Position numbers and translations under genes: made by a program. Positions 51,801-60,451 of a DNA stretch of 64,000 bases are shown piece by piece (positions within the stretch are counted from its first letter, which is position 1; every line of letters starts with the position of its first letter). The notes beneath the pieces were generated by a model. That model saw only the letters and a list, made by a program, of their open reading frames with translations, did not search any database and was not told the DNA's origin. The DNA is taken from positions 1 to 64,000 of the forward strand of contig JABLUY010000004.1 of assembly GCA_013306675.1 (NCBI GenBank), read 5' to 3'. Origin of the DNA: Thraustochytrium sp. TN22 (taxonomy: Eukaryota > Sar > Bigyra > Thraustochytrida > Thraustochytriidae).

Positions 51801-52310
51801 CACGCGGTTCGCCTGCAGGTCCAGCACGCGCAGCGTCGAGTTGCGGCGCAACGAGCCGGCCAGCGCCGCGGCGCCCTCGTCGGCCACCCAGTTCTGGCCC
51901 AGGCGGAGCTCCACGAGCGTCGCGTTGCTCAGGAGCGCGCGCGAGAGCGCGCGCGCGCCCTTGACGCCGATGCTGCTCTCGCGCAGCCGCAGCGACGTCA
52001 GCGAGGCGTTCGCCAGGAGCGCGTCTGCCAGCGCCAGCGCGCCCTCGTCGCCGATGAAGTTCCCGTTCAGCCGCAGGTCCACCAGCGTCACGTTCACGCG
52101 CAGCGCCTGCGCCATGGCCTCGGCGCCCTCGGGGCAGATGCTGTTCCCGCCCAGGTCCAGCTTGGTCAGCGCCGTGTTGCGCTCCAGCTCCTCGGCCATC
52201 GCGCGCGCCACCTCGTCGTCCACGCCGCACCTCGTCAGCGTCACGCCCTTGACGTGGTTCTCGCGCAGCACTGCCAGCGCGGCCTCCACGCGGTCGCCGG
52301 AGTCCGACAT
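48837..52310 (-). CDS. LRR-Roc-COR (ROCO) protein with C-terminal TIR-like domain
   Basis: 1,157 residues from the ATG at 52,310. Residues 1 to about 265 are eight or nine leucine-rich repeats of the ribonuclease-inhibitor type with a 28-residue period (LDLGGNSICPEGAEAMAQAL, LRLNGNFIGDEGALALADAL). The Roc GTPase follows: P-loop LGQTASGKS at about 277-285, a long disordered acidic insert, switch motif WDFSG at about 493, and VLIGTFYDYV at the base-recognition position. A COR-like region spans about 640-1000 (YETVIDVAQTYGRERADVDA, VVVLDPQWLCAKIAAVLP). The last about 150 residues (from 1,008) read as a TIR domain: HPFVCHARSAPADDLAALLA, ASTFLILVLTNGVF, QVLEELRTAINAGKRLLLVH. ROCO proteins are GTP-regulated scaffolds, and TIR domains signal in immunity or cleave NAD+. 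The plan is that of an intracellular receptor. Confidence 0.85.
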   Translation of the reverse strand: MSDSGDRVEAALAVLRENHVKGVTLTRCGVDDEVARAMAEELERNTALTKLDLGGNSICPEGAEAMAQALRVNVTLVDLRLNGNFIGDEGALALADALLANASLTSLRLRESSIGVKGARALSRALLSNATLVELRLGQNWVADEGAAALAGSLRRNSTLRVLDLQANRVHDVGAFELAEAIKVNTGLASLELEGNAIGDDGARAFAGALTRNRTLVELELRFNPIARIAVLRKIERSLENNRRLAPEPLDGERWLGAVQAVLDEDEKTAWGRTKLTVLGQTASGKSATMRSLMGLPPTSAYMPTDIAAVCRLRGRDWHALESDDGQFDDQVRRAALRRLAAAGGAGRHKSLSRWVAGAVQRSLPRRAHHNGGLRKKASNSHRRLHRAAYSHEVGSDAELDRSSDIEDNGSAAGAFDDPDEAVARRHVDNDDAEDDDNDDARSALSGLSALSSRSLADGETPHRFVLRDVDQARLRRASVKPDDELDVDVSFSIWDFSGAFAHRTVHDVLISDLSLFAIVFDMREVVHAGRQAAALHEVRTWLDTLQLRAPDAPIVLIGTFYDYVRDLRLVDAVLREHIPHTAFVNLVRPANNFTFFHIDNTQPASDRAASLRAALAATARAQPHVRQELPLAWLKIHDDLLKRNEPLVLYETVIDVAQTYGRERADVDAMLAHLHRIGVLLHSHASEDLALVVVLDPQWLCAKIAAVLPAVDAPSSSPVVDADPDLRRDYARLCASAVASDRLLRALWNSDADADFFSAFLRDNQLLAPWPFGAGGDDGDGDANDEHAPASADRAYLLPSLLELAASGQDEVFDPYVGFEPGLTCELDFSATFFPDGVFPRLVAQCVTYALRVADEEDEAGPYAAVTPDSPILGGDRALLYLGADAFILEAEINLLRICVSASAAHPARLIKLVVAMFRAQHALHAPRLPWDLVLLSPDSGIAMPYGKVAKRWTPASKVRVRVSQGGKVSVSEFDPFFAEPIGPLDGDDEPAAALEDVPSGDDDQDGLHPFVCHARSAPADDLAALLARKLARRGIACALSADAAPPSEAGGVSDAVLASTFLILVLTNGVFQSRQVLEELRTAINAGKRLLLVHDADTNRPTFALLGAYVLAAPEDVAKLLLDHGSLPMRRNYAEIDLCIARILRQCRANAALDE

Positions 52311-53133
52311 GGCGCTCCGAGCGCTGCGCCGCCGCTCCGCTGCCTGCGCCGCTCCGCTCCGCTGCCTGCGCCGCTCCGCTCCGCGCGCGCCCCTGCGCGG
52401 CGCCTGCGCCGCGCCGCGCCGGGCCGCGCCGGGCCGGCCGCGCCCACTTCCGGGTCTGCCGGGCCGCGCGCTCAGCTGCCTCGCCAAGCCTGGCCCGCGC
52501 TCGGGCTGCGCGCGTCAAGACCGGCCTGGCCACGCCCGCCCGCGCGAAAGCACAGCCTTCGAGCTGGCCCGCGCCCCGCCAGCTGCCCGAGGCGTCGTCC
52601 GCGGCCGCCGAGTTGCCCGACCGCGCCTGGCGGCGCTGCCAGGCGCCGCGCGGGTGGGTGGGTCTGCGCGCGGCGTGGCGTGTCGAGGCGAGGCGTGGCG
52701 TGGCGTGGCGTGGCGTGGCGTGGCGTGGCGTCGCGTAGCGTCGGCGCGGCGCGGCGCGGGCACTGGCCCAGGGCCCGGGGCCCAGGCCCGGCGGGAGGAA
52801 GGCCGAGCTGGGGCTGTAAGTTAGGTTTGAAGCTGGTCTGTCTCAGGCTGTCTGTCGTCTGTTTCCTTTCCTTTCCGGCCGCCCTCTGTCTTTCCGTCTG
52901 TCTGGGTCTGTCTGTCTGTCTGGGTCTGTCTGTCTGTCTGTCTGTCTGCCTATCTGTCTGTCTGTGAGATGATGATGCCTTGACAGAATGACAGAGTGTC
53001 CGCGGCAGCCGAAGTGTGGAGAGTGTCGTGAGCGCGCGCGTGCAGCCTGGCCCGAAACGGCGCTGTCCCCAGTACGCGCGGCGGCGGCCACTCGGGGCGG
53101 CGCCCGGCGCTCGTGGTCAGCGCGGCCTCGCGA
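52311..53133. other. Intergenic with (ggcgt)n and (tctg)n repeats
   Basis: Upstream region of the LRR-Roc gene and left flank of the transposon. It holds a 5-bp repeat (ggcgt)n at about 52,695-52,733 and a (tctg)n microsatellite at about 52,883-52,967. Frames through it are low complexity, so no gene is called. The promoter of the minus-strand LRR-Roc gene must lie at its left end. Confidence 0.5.
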
Positions 53134-53135
53134 TA

Positions 53136-53147
53136 GATGAGATGCGC
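53136..53147 (+). repeat. Left terminal inverted repeat of the transposon
   Basis: GATGAGATGCGC, preceded by TA at 53,134-53,135. Identical in inverse orientation to 58,499-58,510. Beyond 12 bp the two ends diverge. Confidence 0.85.
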
Positions 53148-53503
53148 TGGGCGAAAATCCAAAAAAACGCCTCCAGCCTACCCCCCCCCCCGCCTGCCCG
53201 GGCGCCGGCCGAAAGTCAGGGCGGACAGAAGTGGCGCTTCAGCGCCTCTTGCGCCTTGCCAGAGACATAACGAAGGGCGGAGGACTCACGCGCGCGGGCT
53301 GCAGCGCACGCTGCGTGGCGGGCGCGCAGCGCGGGCAGAGGCGTGGGCGCGGGGGGGAGGGAGGTCGTGTTAGGCTCAAGCCCTGCGGTTGGCCCTGGCG
53401 CGCTCGTAGCCGGTCAGGCAAGAGACCGGAGGGAGCCCTGGACGCACGTGGTCGTTAGGTTGACGCCAAGCCGAAGACCTCGCTCAAGACACGCCTGGAT
53501 GAC

Positions 53504-55729
53504 ATGGCGCGCACTCCAAGCATCTGCGTGGTGACCTCGGATGCTGGGCTCAGCCCGGACAAGGTCTTAGAGCCTGCCGGAGCACAGGCGTCGCCACCGG
53601 CGTCACGGTGCACGTGCGAGTTGGCGTGGTGCCAAGCGAAAGACGGTATCTTCCGCACGAGCCAGATCTACAGGAAACGACGTTTTCGCGGGGTGGTCTC
53701 GAAGAACGCGGAGACGGACTCTGACAAGCAGGATCAGCGTGCGCGAGACCGAATCTTCACCCAGCTGCGGCCGAAGTCTCAAGCCGAGCTGTCGCCCAAC
53801 ACGAGGGCGCGATTCCGGTGGCACCACTTCCGCCCAGAGTCCTTTCGCTTCGACGAGAAGAAGGGCGACTGGGTTTTGAAGACGAGCTCGATCACTCAGG
53901 TGATAGCGATGGAGACCATGATGACACCGCCACCAACTCGCGAACCAGCCGTGTGGAACTCGAGCAGGTGGGTTCTTCAACACGAGAGTGCCACGCCGAC
54001 TTCAACGGCGGAGCGAAGACTCGCGAGTCAAGTTGCGTCTCCGGAACGCAAGGCTCTTGGGCGCCGCGCTCATTCGGCCGCTCGTGCAGCCGAAAGTGAT
54101 CGGGAGCACGCGCAGCAGCAGCTGGAGAAGAAGAGAAAGGCCGAGACTGCCCTCGCGCTGCGACGAGCAACGGAGGCCGAGGCGAAGCTGTCACGCCAAG
54201 TTCACGAAGCTAGCGTCGCAGAGTCTAGAATCAGGGCAAACTCGGAGCTGACAGTGGCGGCTTCTGTATCCCGCCAGATGCTGAAATTCAAGGAGATGAT
54301 GAAGGCGAGGAATGCTGCCAAGGGTTCTCAGCGTTCGGCAGAAAAGGCCACCTTCGACGCGATCGTCCTGGACCTGAAAGCCGACAAGGCAAAGCTTAAA
54401 GCCGACAAGGCAAAGCTAGAGCACGACAAGGCGAAGCTGCAGGCCGACAAGGCGAAGCTGCAGGCCGACAAGGCGAAGCTGGAGGCCGACATGGCCTTGT
54501 TTCAGTCGATGTTAGCTTGCGCCGACACCGAGAAAGAGAAGATCAGGGCGAGCACGGTTGATGCCGAGGCACGGATCAAAGCTCTGCAGACGGAACTCTC
54601 CCACTCAAAGGCGGCCAACGAAGAGAACGAGCAGGTGATCAAGATTCTCAGTGCGACTCGCACTGAGGCAGACCCTCTTCGGTGGAACGTGTTCAAGTCA
54701 ACACGGCGCTTCGCCGACAAGATCAAGTTCTATACTGGGGTGTCAAGTGTCAAATGCTTCGAAAAATTGGTTTCGCTCGCTCGCGTCGCTGGTGGAGACG
54801 ACGCCCTGCAGCGCCCTGCAAGCACCGCGGCCTGGAAGGCTTTCAAGGAGGGCAATAGGGACTTAAAGCCCCAGTACGTGAGCACCAGAATGACGTCCAA
54901 GTCCGCCTCAACCAGCGCGTCGTGCCGGAGTAGCGCAGCCCGCCTCGTGCTCGAAGATCGCCTTCTCATGACGCTGATGATCCTGCGCCTGAACCTGAGC
55001 CAGGTAGTAATCGGATCGCTGTTCGGCGTGAACCAGGGCACAGTCTCGCGCAACTTCGAGTTCGGGATCCAGACGCTGTACGAGGTCTTCAGCCATGGCT
55101 TGGAGACACCTGACTCAGAGATGCTGAAAGCGTCCTGCCCCGACAAGGTCAAGAAAAAGTTCGGGAATCACATGATCAGCTGGCTCCTCGACGCGACGGA
55201 GCTCGAGATTCAGGTCCCCGATAACCCTCTAGCGCAGAGTGCGACCTGGAGCGAGTATAAGTCGCGCAACACTGCGAAGCTGCTCTTAGGTTTGACTCCT
55301 AGCGGCTACGTTGGTTGGGCTTCCCAGGCCTACCCGGGCAGGATCTCCGATCCTGTGATCACGGAGCGCTCGGGGTTCTACTCGGAGTGTGTGCACCCAA
55401 CTCAAACCATCATGGCGGACAAGGGCTTCATGTTGCATGCGCCGCTGGCCAGCCGTGGTGCGCAGCTCTACGTTCCGCCCAAGCGATTCAAGGGTCAAAA
55501 GGTGCTGTCTCAAAGCGAGGCAAACGATACCCGCAAGATTGCCAACTTTCGCATTCACGTGGAGCGAGCAATTAACCGTGTCAAGGACTTCCATTGGCTC
55601 ACGAGTAAGGTTGCACTCCACCAAGCTGACCTGATTACACCTGCCTTCAAGGTCGCTTGCTACATCACTGCACTATGCGGCCCTCCAATCACCGCACCTT
55701 CAAACACCGCATCAAGCGGAAAAAAATGA
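53504..55729 (+). CDS. Transposase: THAP-like finger, coiled coil, DDE (DDE_Tnp_4/HARBI1-like)
   Basis: 741 residues from the ATG at 53,504. The N-terminus has a THAP-like zinc-binding pattern: CTCELAWC at about 33-40 and RWHHFRPESF at about 105-114, where THAP domains end in C/H-x-x-H-F. Residues about 289-333 are heptads of the ADKAKL type repeated six times (a 21-bp tandem repeat), giving a coiled coil. A helix-turn-helix follows (LSQVVIGSLFGVNQGTVSRN). The DDE core has Asp563 (LLDATELEI), Asp639 (IMADKGF) and Glu687 (HVERAINRVKDF), the standard Harbinger/IS5-type triad, with the RxKxF tail after the Glu. All catalytic residues are present. Its stop lies 3 nt from the stop of the converging SWIM gene. 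Confidence 0.9.
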   Translation: MARTPSICVVTSDAGLSPDKVLEPAGAQASPPASRCTCELAWCQAKDGIFRTSQIYRKRRFRGVVSKNAETDSDKQDQRARDRIFTQLRPKSQAELSPNTRARFRWHHFRPESFRFDEKKGDWVLKTSSITQVIAMETMMTPPPTREPAVWNSSRWVLQHESATPTSTAERRLASQVASPERKALGRRAHSAARAAESDREHAQQQLEKKRKAETALALRRATEAEAKLSRQVHEASVAESRIRANSELTVAASVSRQMLKFKEMMKARNAAKGSQRSAEKATFDAIVLDLKADKAKLKADKAKLEHDKAKLQADKAKLQADKAKLEADMALFQSMLACADTEKEKIRASTVDAEARIKALQTELSHSKAANEENEQVIKILSATRTEADPLRWNVFKSTRRFADKIKFYTGVSSVKCFEKLVSLARVAGGDDALQRPASTAAWKAFKEGNRDLKPQYVSTRMTSKSASTSASCRSSAARLVLEDRLLMTLMILRLNLSQVVIGSLFGVNQGTVSRNFEFGIQTLYEVFSHGLETPDSEMLKASCPDKVKKKFGNHMISWLLDATELEIQVPDNPLAQSATWSEYKSRNTAKLLLGLTPSGYVGWASQAYPGRISDPVITERSGFYSECVHPTQTIMADKGFMLHAPLASRGAQLYVPPKRFKGQKVLSQSEANDTRKIANFRIHVERAINRVKDFHWLTSKVALHQADLITPAFKVACYITALCGPPITAPSNTASSGKK

Positions 55730-55732
55730 TCT

Positions 55733-56935
55733 TTACCACATGTCAGGACTCTCGTCAGAGTGCTCGTCGAAGATGGGATCGAGGGCCAACTCGGTGGATT
55801 CGTCGATGGGGAGCTGGTCGAGGCCGGTTCTGCGTAGCTCCGCAGCAGCACGGTCCTTCCAGAAATTCTTGGACACGAAACCGTTCAGCACCGGCGTAAA
55901 CATTTGCGAGGCGGCAGACTCCCCACCTGGGCATGTCTCTGCGCCCGCCGCGATGCACTCAGCTAATGCTTTCACGTAGTTGCTGTTGCGGCCCCTCTCG
56001 GCGATGTCGCGCAGTGTTGCAGCATGGACCTCGGGAGGAAACGGGTTGTACTCGAGTCGGCCAAGAGTGTTCTGCCGGCAGACGGGTTCGCCGTATCGCC
56101 TTTTCTTCGCACGAGGGGTTCGCTGGGCTCGCTCGAAGATGAGGTAGGCGAGGGGGTTATTTACCAGGTCCTCGTCTGCCTCTTGCCTCGGCCGGTTCCA
56201 CTCGCACCTCCTGTCGGTGGCAGGGCCGTCTTCACAATGGTCACGTTTGAGGTTTTGGACGGCCTGCAGCAGTGCGCTCACATGCACACAGCCGCTGTCG
56301 GCACGCGCCGCGGGACACTCGCACATTTGGTCCTTGATCTTGGTGATGACCGGGGGCCGGGTGTGTGGGCGCCACTGGACCTCGCATTTGGCGTAGACCT
56401 GATACACGCCGTTGACCATTGACCTCGGGCAGAGAAGCCTGAGCCAGCAGGTGTCAGGGAAGCGATCGCCATTGCTCGGGTAGTAGGCGCCGAATCCGCG
56501 CAGGTGTGTGCGGAAGCAGATGCGCTTGTAGCCCTTCTCAAGCACCCCGTCCTTCGTGCATACGTCCTTGAAGTGCGCTTGCAAGACCGTCTCGGAGAGA
56601 ACTGGCGCGCGCTCTTGCATCTCACCGATGTTCGAGATCCAGTCCTCTTCCTGAATGCCCTTGAGCATCGTGCTGACCTCGGCGTTGTCGATGAGTGGAA
56701 GCTCGTGGGTTCTGCGCCCGTTATTGCGCAAGATCTGGAGAGCGCTCAGGCCTTCTGGGCAGCGTAAGTTGGTGAGCGCTTTGTTCTCCTTGCGTGCCTC
56801 CTCCTCAACGCGCAGCTGCATTCGAACATCAGCGCGGAGCTCAGCCACCTTTCTGTTGCCCGGAAACTGACCGCGAGTGCGAAGCCAGCGAGCCAGCTGC
56901 GCTTGCTTCGCCGTATCTACCTCGCTTTCAGCCAT
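55733..56935 (-). CDS. Transposon-borne SWIM zinc-finger protein
   Basis: 400 residues from the ATG at 56,935. A helical start (TAKQAQLARWLRTRGQFPG, with a SAP-like feel) leads to a SWIM finger with the C-x-C-xn-C-x-H pattern (CECPAARADSGCVHVSALLQ), preceded by a beta-rich segment (VYQVYAKCEVQWRPHTRPPV). The C-terminal half is charged and of unknown fold. SWIM fingers bind DNA or protein and, from memory, occur in the second gene of ISL2EU-type transposons next to a YqaJ-type nuclease. Here the nuclease partner is the XPG-like gene upstream, whose stop overlaps this start by 8 nt (ATGGCTGA). It probably acts with the transposase. Confidence 0.82.
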   Translation of the reverse strand: MAESEVDTAKQAQLARWLRTRGQFPGNRKVAELRADVRMQLRVEEEARKENKALTNLRCPEGLSALQILRNNGRRTHELPLIDNAEVSTMLKGIQEEDWISNIGEMQERAPVLSETVLQAHFKDVCTKDGVLEKGYKRICFRTHLRGFGAYYPSNGDRFPDTCWLRLLCPRSMVNGVYQVYAKCEVQWRPHTRPPVITKIKDQMCECPAARADSGCVHVSALLQAVQNLKRDHCEDGPATDRRCEWNRPRQEADEDLVNNPLAYLIFERAQRTPRAKKRRYGEPVCRQNTLGRLEYNPFPPEVHAATLRDIAERGRNSNYVKALAECIAAGAETCPGGESAASQMFTPVLNGFVSKNFWKDRAAAELRRTGLDQLPIDESTELALDPIFDEHSDESPDMW

Positions 56936-58229
56936 CTTGGCCCTCGGTGAGATCGACAGTCTCAAAACCATCCTGCGGTTGCACTTTGGTGACCCCGTCA
57001 CCCACGTCGTGTTGCTTGGACGCACGGCCGTCGCACTCACACGTCCCGCGGAGGCCGTTGCACTCGCAGTCACACGTCTCGCGGAGGCCGTTGCACTCAC
57101 ACCTCTCGCGGAGGCAAAGTAGCCCCAGCGCGATGAGGTCAACGTGATCCTTGTCAAAGCCCGTCTTGCCGACGAGCGCCGACACGTCGGTCTCGGCCAG
57201 CACGTCCTGATCCAGCGAGTCGACCTTCCCCGAGGCGAGGAAGAGCCCAACGCCGGCGAGAAGACCGCCCTTTGCCGTCTTCATCCGCAAGCAGACTTCC
57301 TCCTTCAGCGCCCGGGGCCAACCCATGTGCGCGATGAGCTTGCCGGCGAGCTTCTCGGGCTTGAGCCACTCCGTTACGTCCACCTGCTCATCAAGAAGCT
57401 TGTCGAGGACGCGGAGCGCCGTCAAAGGCCCAACGCCCCTGATGTCGTGGTAGTCAGTCTTGACGAGCAGTGCGTACGCCAAGCACACGGCAGCCGCCGC
57501 AACCTGGGGCTCGCAGTCTTTCTCATCTGCGAGCTCGTCGATGATGTGTCCAAGGTCACGTTGACACGCTTCCCCGGACTCTTCGTCCAGAGGCGCTGTA
57601 GGTCCGGCAGGCTCGAAGAGGGTTCCCATGCCGGCATGCCAGTCTCCAGAAGGTACGACGAGGAGGTTGCCTCCTTCGTGCACGAGCATGTCCGAGTCGA
57701 CCGAGATGATGTATTGAATGGTCTGTTCGCGAAGCATCGCCACGAGAGTGTGGTCTGCCTCGTAAGGCGCCACCACGTACGCGAATCCACCCTCGCGCAG
57801 CCGCCGAATGACAGCATAGACGAGCTCACGCGAGACGCCGGCGTTGACCTTGGAGAGCTTCTCCAAAAGATCGGGAGGAGGCTCTTCACCCTTTGCAGCG
57901 TGCTCCTGAAGCTGACTTGCTAGGGCGTCGGCCTTGTCCTTGCGCTTCTTGCTTCTCGCCGAGTTTGTACGACACTTCATCGGAGTTGGCGCCCCATCAA
58001 AGGCAACGATGGGCCTCGCACCCATTCTTTTGAGCTCCGTGAGCCGACTGACAAAGCTCTCCACGGTCTTGGTGAAGTTCTTCTTCGTGATGTCCTCGTG
58101 CATGACACTCACGTACATGTGGAGCCAGACAGAGGCGTCCACGCCGACGTCCTTGTCGGACAAGAGCTCGCAGAGCTTGACCTCGCGCGACTTGGATGCC
58201 AGAAGCCGCCGAAGGCCAGTAACGCCCAT
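56928..58229 (-). CDS. Transposon-borne XPG/FEN1-family structure-specific nuclease
   Basis: 433 residues from the ATG at 58,229. The start MGVTGLRRLL is typical of the family. The N region has GVDASVWLH (Asp31) and FDGAPTPMKCRTN. The I region has APYEADHTLVAML and SVDSDMLVHEG, giving the acidic metal-binding cluster. A helix-hairpin-helix follows (TDYHDIRGVGPLTALRVL). All key acidic residues appear present. The C-terminus has a Cys-rich direct repeat (ECNGLRxTCxC, two copies, nt about 57,040-57,115) and no PCNA-binding box that I can see. XPG-family enzymes cut DNA flaps and junctions, so the protein may process transposition intermediates. It lies inside the inverted repeats, so it belongs to the element and not to the host repair set. 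Confidence 0.88.
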   Translation of the reverse strand: MGVTGLRRLLASKSREVKLCELLSDKDVGVDASVWLHMYVSVMHEDITKKNFTKTVESFVSRLTELKRMGARPIVAFDGAPTPMKCRTNSARSKKRKDKADALASQLQEHAAKGEEPPPDLLEKLSKVNAGVSRELVYAVIRRLREGGFAYVVAPYEADHTLVAMLREQTIQYIISVDSDMLVHEGGNLLVVPSGDWHAGMGTLFEPAGPTAPLDEESGEACQRDLGHIIDELADEKDCEPQVAAAAVCLAYALLVKTDYHDIRGVGPLTALRVLDKLLDEQVDVTEWLKPEKLAGKLIAHMGWPRALKEEVCLRMKTAKGGLLAGVGLFLASGKVDSLDQDVLAETDVSALVGKTGFDKDHVDLIALGLLCLRERCECNGLRETCDCECNGLRGTCECDGRASKQHDVGDGVTKVQPQDGFETVDLTEGQDG

Positions 58230-58498
58230 CCTGGCTGAGAAGCAAGAGGCGCGAACGCAGGCGCGCTGCCCAGCTCTCCCGGCCCACCCCTGCCGCGCTG
58301 CCGCCTTGCTCCGCGCCTCCGCGTCAGCGTCCGCCGCGGCGACTCGAGGCTACAGTTATGTTGGCTCGCGCGTCGCTCGCGCTGCTCAGAGCCTGAAGCG
58401 CCACGCGAGAGGTGAACAAAAAAGGAAAATGCGTTGCGGAAGCCGCAAAGGGGTAGCGGACGAGTCTCCTCGGCGCTCCCTCCTTGGCGCGGAGGGCG

Positions 58499-58510
58499 GC
58501 GCATCTCATC
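58499..58510 (-). repeat. Right terminal inverted repeat of the transposon
   Basis: The complement of GATGAGATGCGC, followed by TA at 58,511-58,512. It matches the left end exactly. Confidence 0.85.
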
Positions 58511-58512
58511 TA

Positions 58513-60451
58513 TTGCAGCCCGCGCGCAGCAGCTTGCAGATGGAACAGCCTGGGCCTGGCAGGCAGCGGCAGGCAGCAGCTGGGCGGCCTCAGGCTGGGC
58601 AGCAGCTAGCTGGGCAGCCAGGCGCAGCCAGGCGCAGCCAGGCGCAGCCAGGCGCAGCGAAGTGAGAGGCACGTTGAGATGGGGCGCAGCGTCGCGGAGG
58701 GCAAAGGCGCGATCTGGCGAGGCAACGACCTGGTGCACCGTGCACCTTGCGGGCTCGTCAACGCGCTCAACGCGGAAGGTGCTGGCGGCCCGCGCCGCGG
58801 CGGCCTTCTCTTCCTCGCTGTCAGTCACAGGACTTCCTCCGAACAAACGGTTGCAACAGCCGCATCGCGTCACGATCATGCAGCCTGCGTGGCCTGACAT
58901 GATGTCATGAGAGCTGGCTGACACGGGGCGGAGCACTCAAAACACAGGTGGGCGAGGAGCGCCGGAGCTGGCTGGTAGAGCGGATGGCGCGGACGGTGGC
59001 CAGGCCACCGACGCACGCAACTGGTGATGGCATCGCTCATCAAGCCCGGCCTCGAGCTGCTGGCCAAGTGCCAGACGGCGGACGCCGCGCATGGCAAGCG
59101 ATGGCAAGCGATGGCAATCGATGGCAATCGATGGCAAGCGTTGGCAAGCGATGGCAAGCGCTGGCAAGCGATAGCAACCCAGGGCAACGCAGGAACGGGG
59201 ACGCCCCAGCGAACCGTCCACCACCCAACGCGTCGCAACGCGTCGCGCGTCCCTCGCCTTGGGAGGAGCCTGAGGGCAGGCCACGCATCACGCTGCTCGC
59301 CGCTCCTTGCCGCTCCGCGCGGCTCCTTGCCGCTCCGAGTTCTCGATAAGTTAGCACGACAGTTCTCCGAGTCCTCACGAAGCAACAGCAGCGGTTGAAC
59401 AGCCGCCGCCGCAGGAGCAGCAGCCCGGGCCAGCAGCAGTGCAGCAGCTGAGCAGCAGCAACGCAACAGAAGGGGTCCTCACCTGCTCTGGCCGCTCACC
59501 CGCCACCCGGTTGCAGTGGGAGGAGGCCAGACTCCAGTGTGAGCGAGGAGCGCGCTACGCGGCGACAAAGACCCGTGCGATGCGGCCAAGTTCTCTGGCT
59601 CCTTCCAGGTCCTCTGCCTCGGCCAGGCTGCCACGGCTCGGCTGCCACGGCTCCTCCTCGCCTCCTTCTCTGATTGTCCCTGCGTGCCACCGTGGTTGGC
59701 AAGCGGCCCCAACATCATCAGCGCCGGCGCCTTTGGCGCCAAAGGCGCAGGCGCCAAAGGTGCCAACTCGAAGATCGGGTCTAAAAAGAGGATTATCAGA
59801 AGTCGCGATGGCAAAAAAACATTCAACACCGGGGCTTCGCATGCAGTCCCCTATCATACTACTAGCCCGGCCCTACGTGACTTTACTTCTCAGTGCGAAT
59901 GAGATGAGGTGTTGCCCACGTGGTATGATCGAATGTGATGCACTGAGTCGGGCGAGTCTACTTGAACAACCGGGGCAGGGAGCCCGCATTGTGGGCCGAA
60001 AGTATCGCCCTGTTGCGGCTTCGTTCCTCTTCGCTCTCAGACGCTGACGAACTCAATGGGAAGATGAAGAAGCGGAGATCCCAGTGTGCGACTTGCGCGT
60101 GCCTTTAACTTCGACAATGTGCCTTCTACAACGGAAGGAGCGGAGACATGCGAGAGCCGAAGGAAACACCACTGCAACGCAACACAGCAACTCGCTTCGT
60201 CCTGACATGGCTGCTTCGGTAGACGATCCTTGAGTGTTGCCCCGTACCTCCGGCCGCAGGCACTTGAACCTGTGCTAGCTCAGGAGCACGAGCTCGTGTT
60301 TGCTCGCGGCGACTCCCCTCTCAAGTCCAACCGGCCGCTCCACCCTCTCATGTCCAACCAGCCGGCCTTCTCCGGCCGCTGCTCAGGTCAGCGGCTCCTC
60401 CACCGCCGCACTCTTCAAATCATCTTTTAAAAACTAGCTGCAGCAACCAAA
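58513..60451. other. Minisatellite-rich spacer between transposon and NACHT-WD40 gene
   Basis: About 1.9 kb with no supported gene. It contains an 11-bp repeat (gcgcagccagg, about 4 copies at 58,620-58,660), a 10-bp repeat around gcgatggcaa (about 8 degenerate copies at 59,093-59,172), and a dyad built from ggcgcctttggcgccaaaggcgc near 59,727-59,762. Frames up to about 200 codons cross it but are low complexity or made by the repeats. The last 400 bp are less GC-rich and hold the 3' end of the minus-strand gene. Confidence 0.55.
59093..59172. repeat. Degenerate 10-bp minisatellite
   Basis: About eight copies of gcgatggcaa and variants (aatcgatggc, gcgttggcaa). Noncoding. Confidence 0.8.

Larger units (their letters stand above)
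53136..58510. mobile_element. 5.4-kb DNA transposon, PIF/Harbinger-ISL2EU-like, with nuclease cargo
   Basis: The ends are perfect 12-bp inverted repeats: GATGAGATGCGC at 53,136-53,147 and its complement at 58,499-58,510, each flanked by TA (53,134-53,135 and 58,511-58,512), the apparent 2-bp target duplication. A second inverted pair of 12 bp (gtggcgcttcag at 53,231-53,242; complement at 58,393-58,404) lies about 100 bp in from each end. Inside are a plus-strand transposase and two minus-strand genes (XPG-like nuclease, SWIM protein). The three frames are open and the ends identical, so the insertion looks recent and possibly whole. Confidence 0.85.

Noticed and set aside
56928-58229. XPG/FEN protein as the host FEN1 or EXO1 gene
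   Set aside because: It lies inside matched inverted repeats with a transposase, lacks a visible PCNA-binding box and overlaps another transposon gene.
59439-60047. 202-codon frame in the spacer right of the transposon
   Set aside because: Built on a dyad repeat and low-complexity Ala/Pro; no conserved features.
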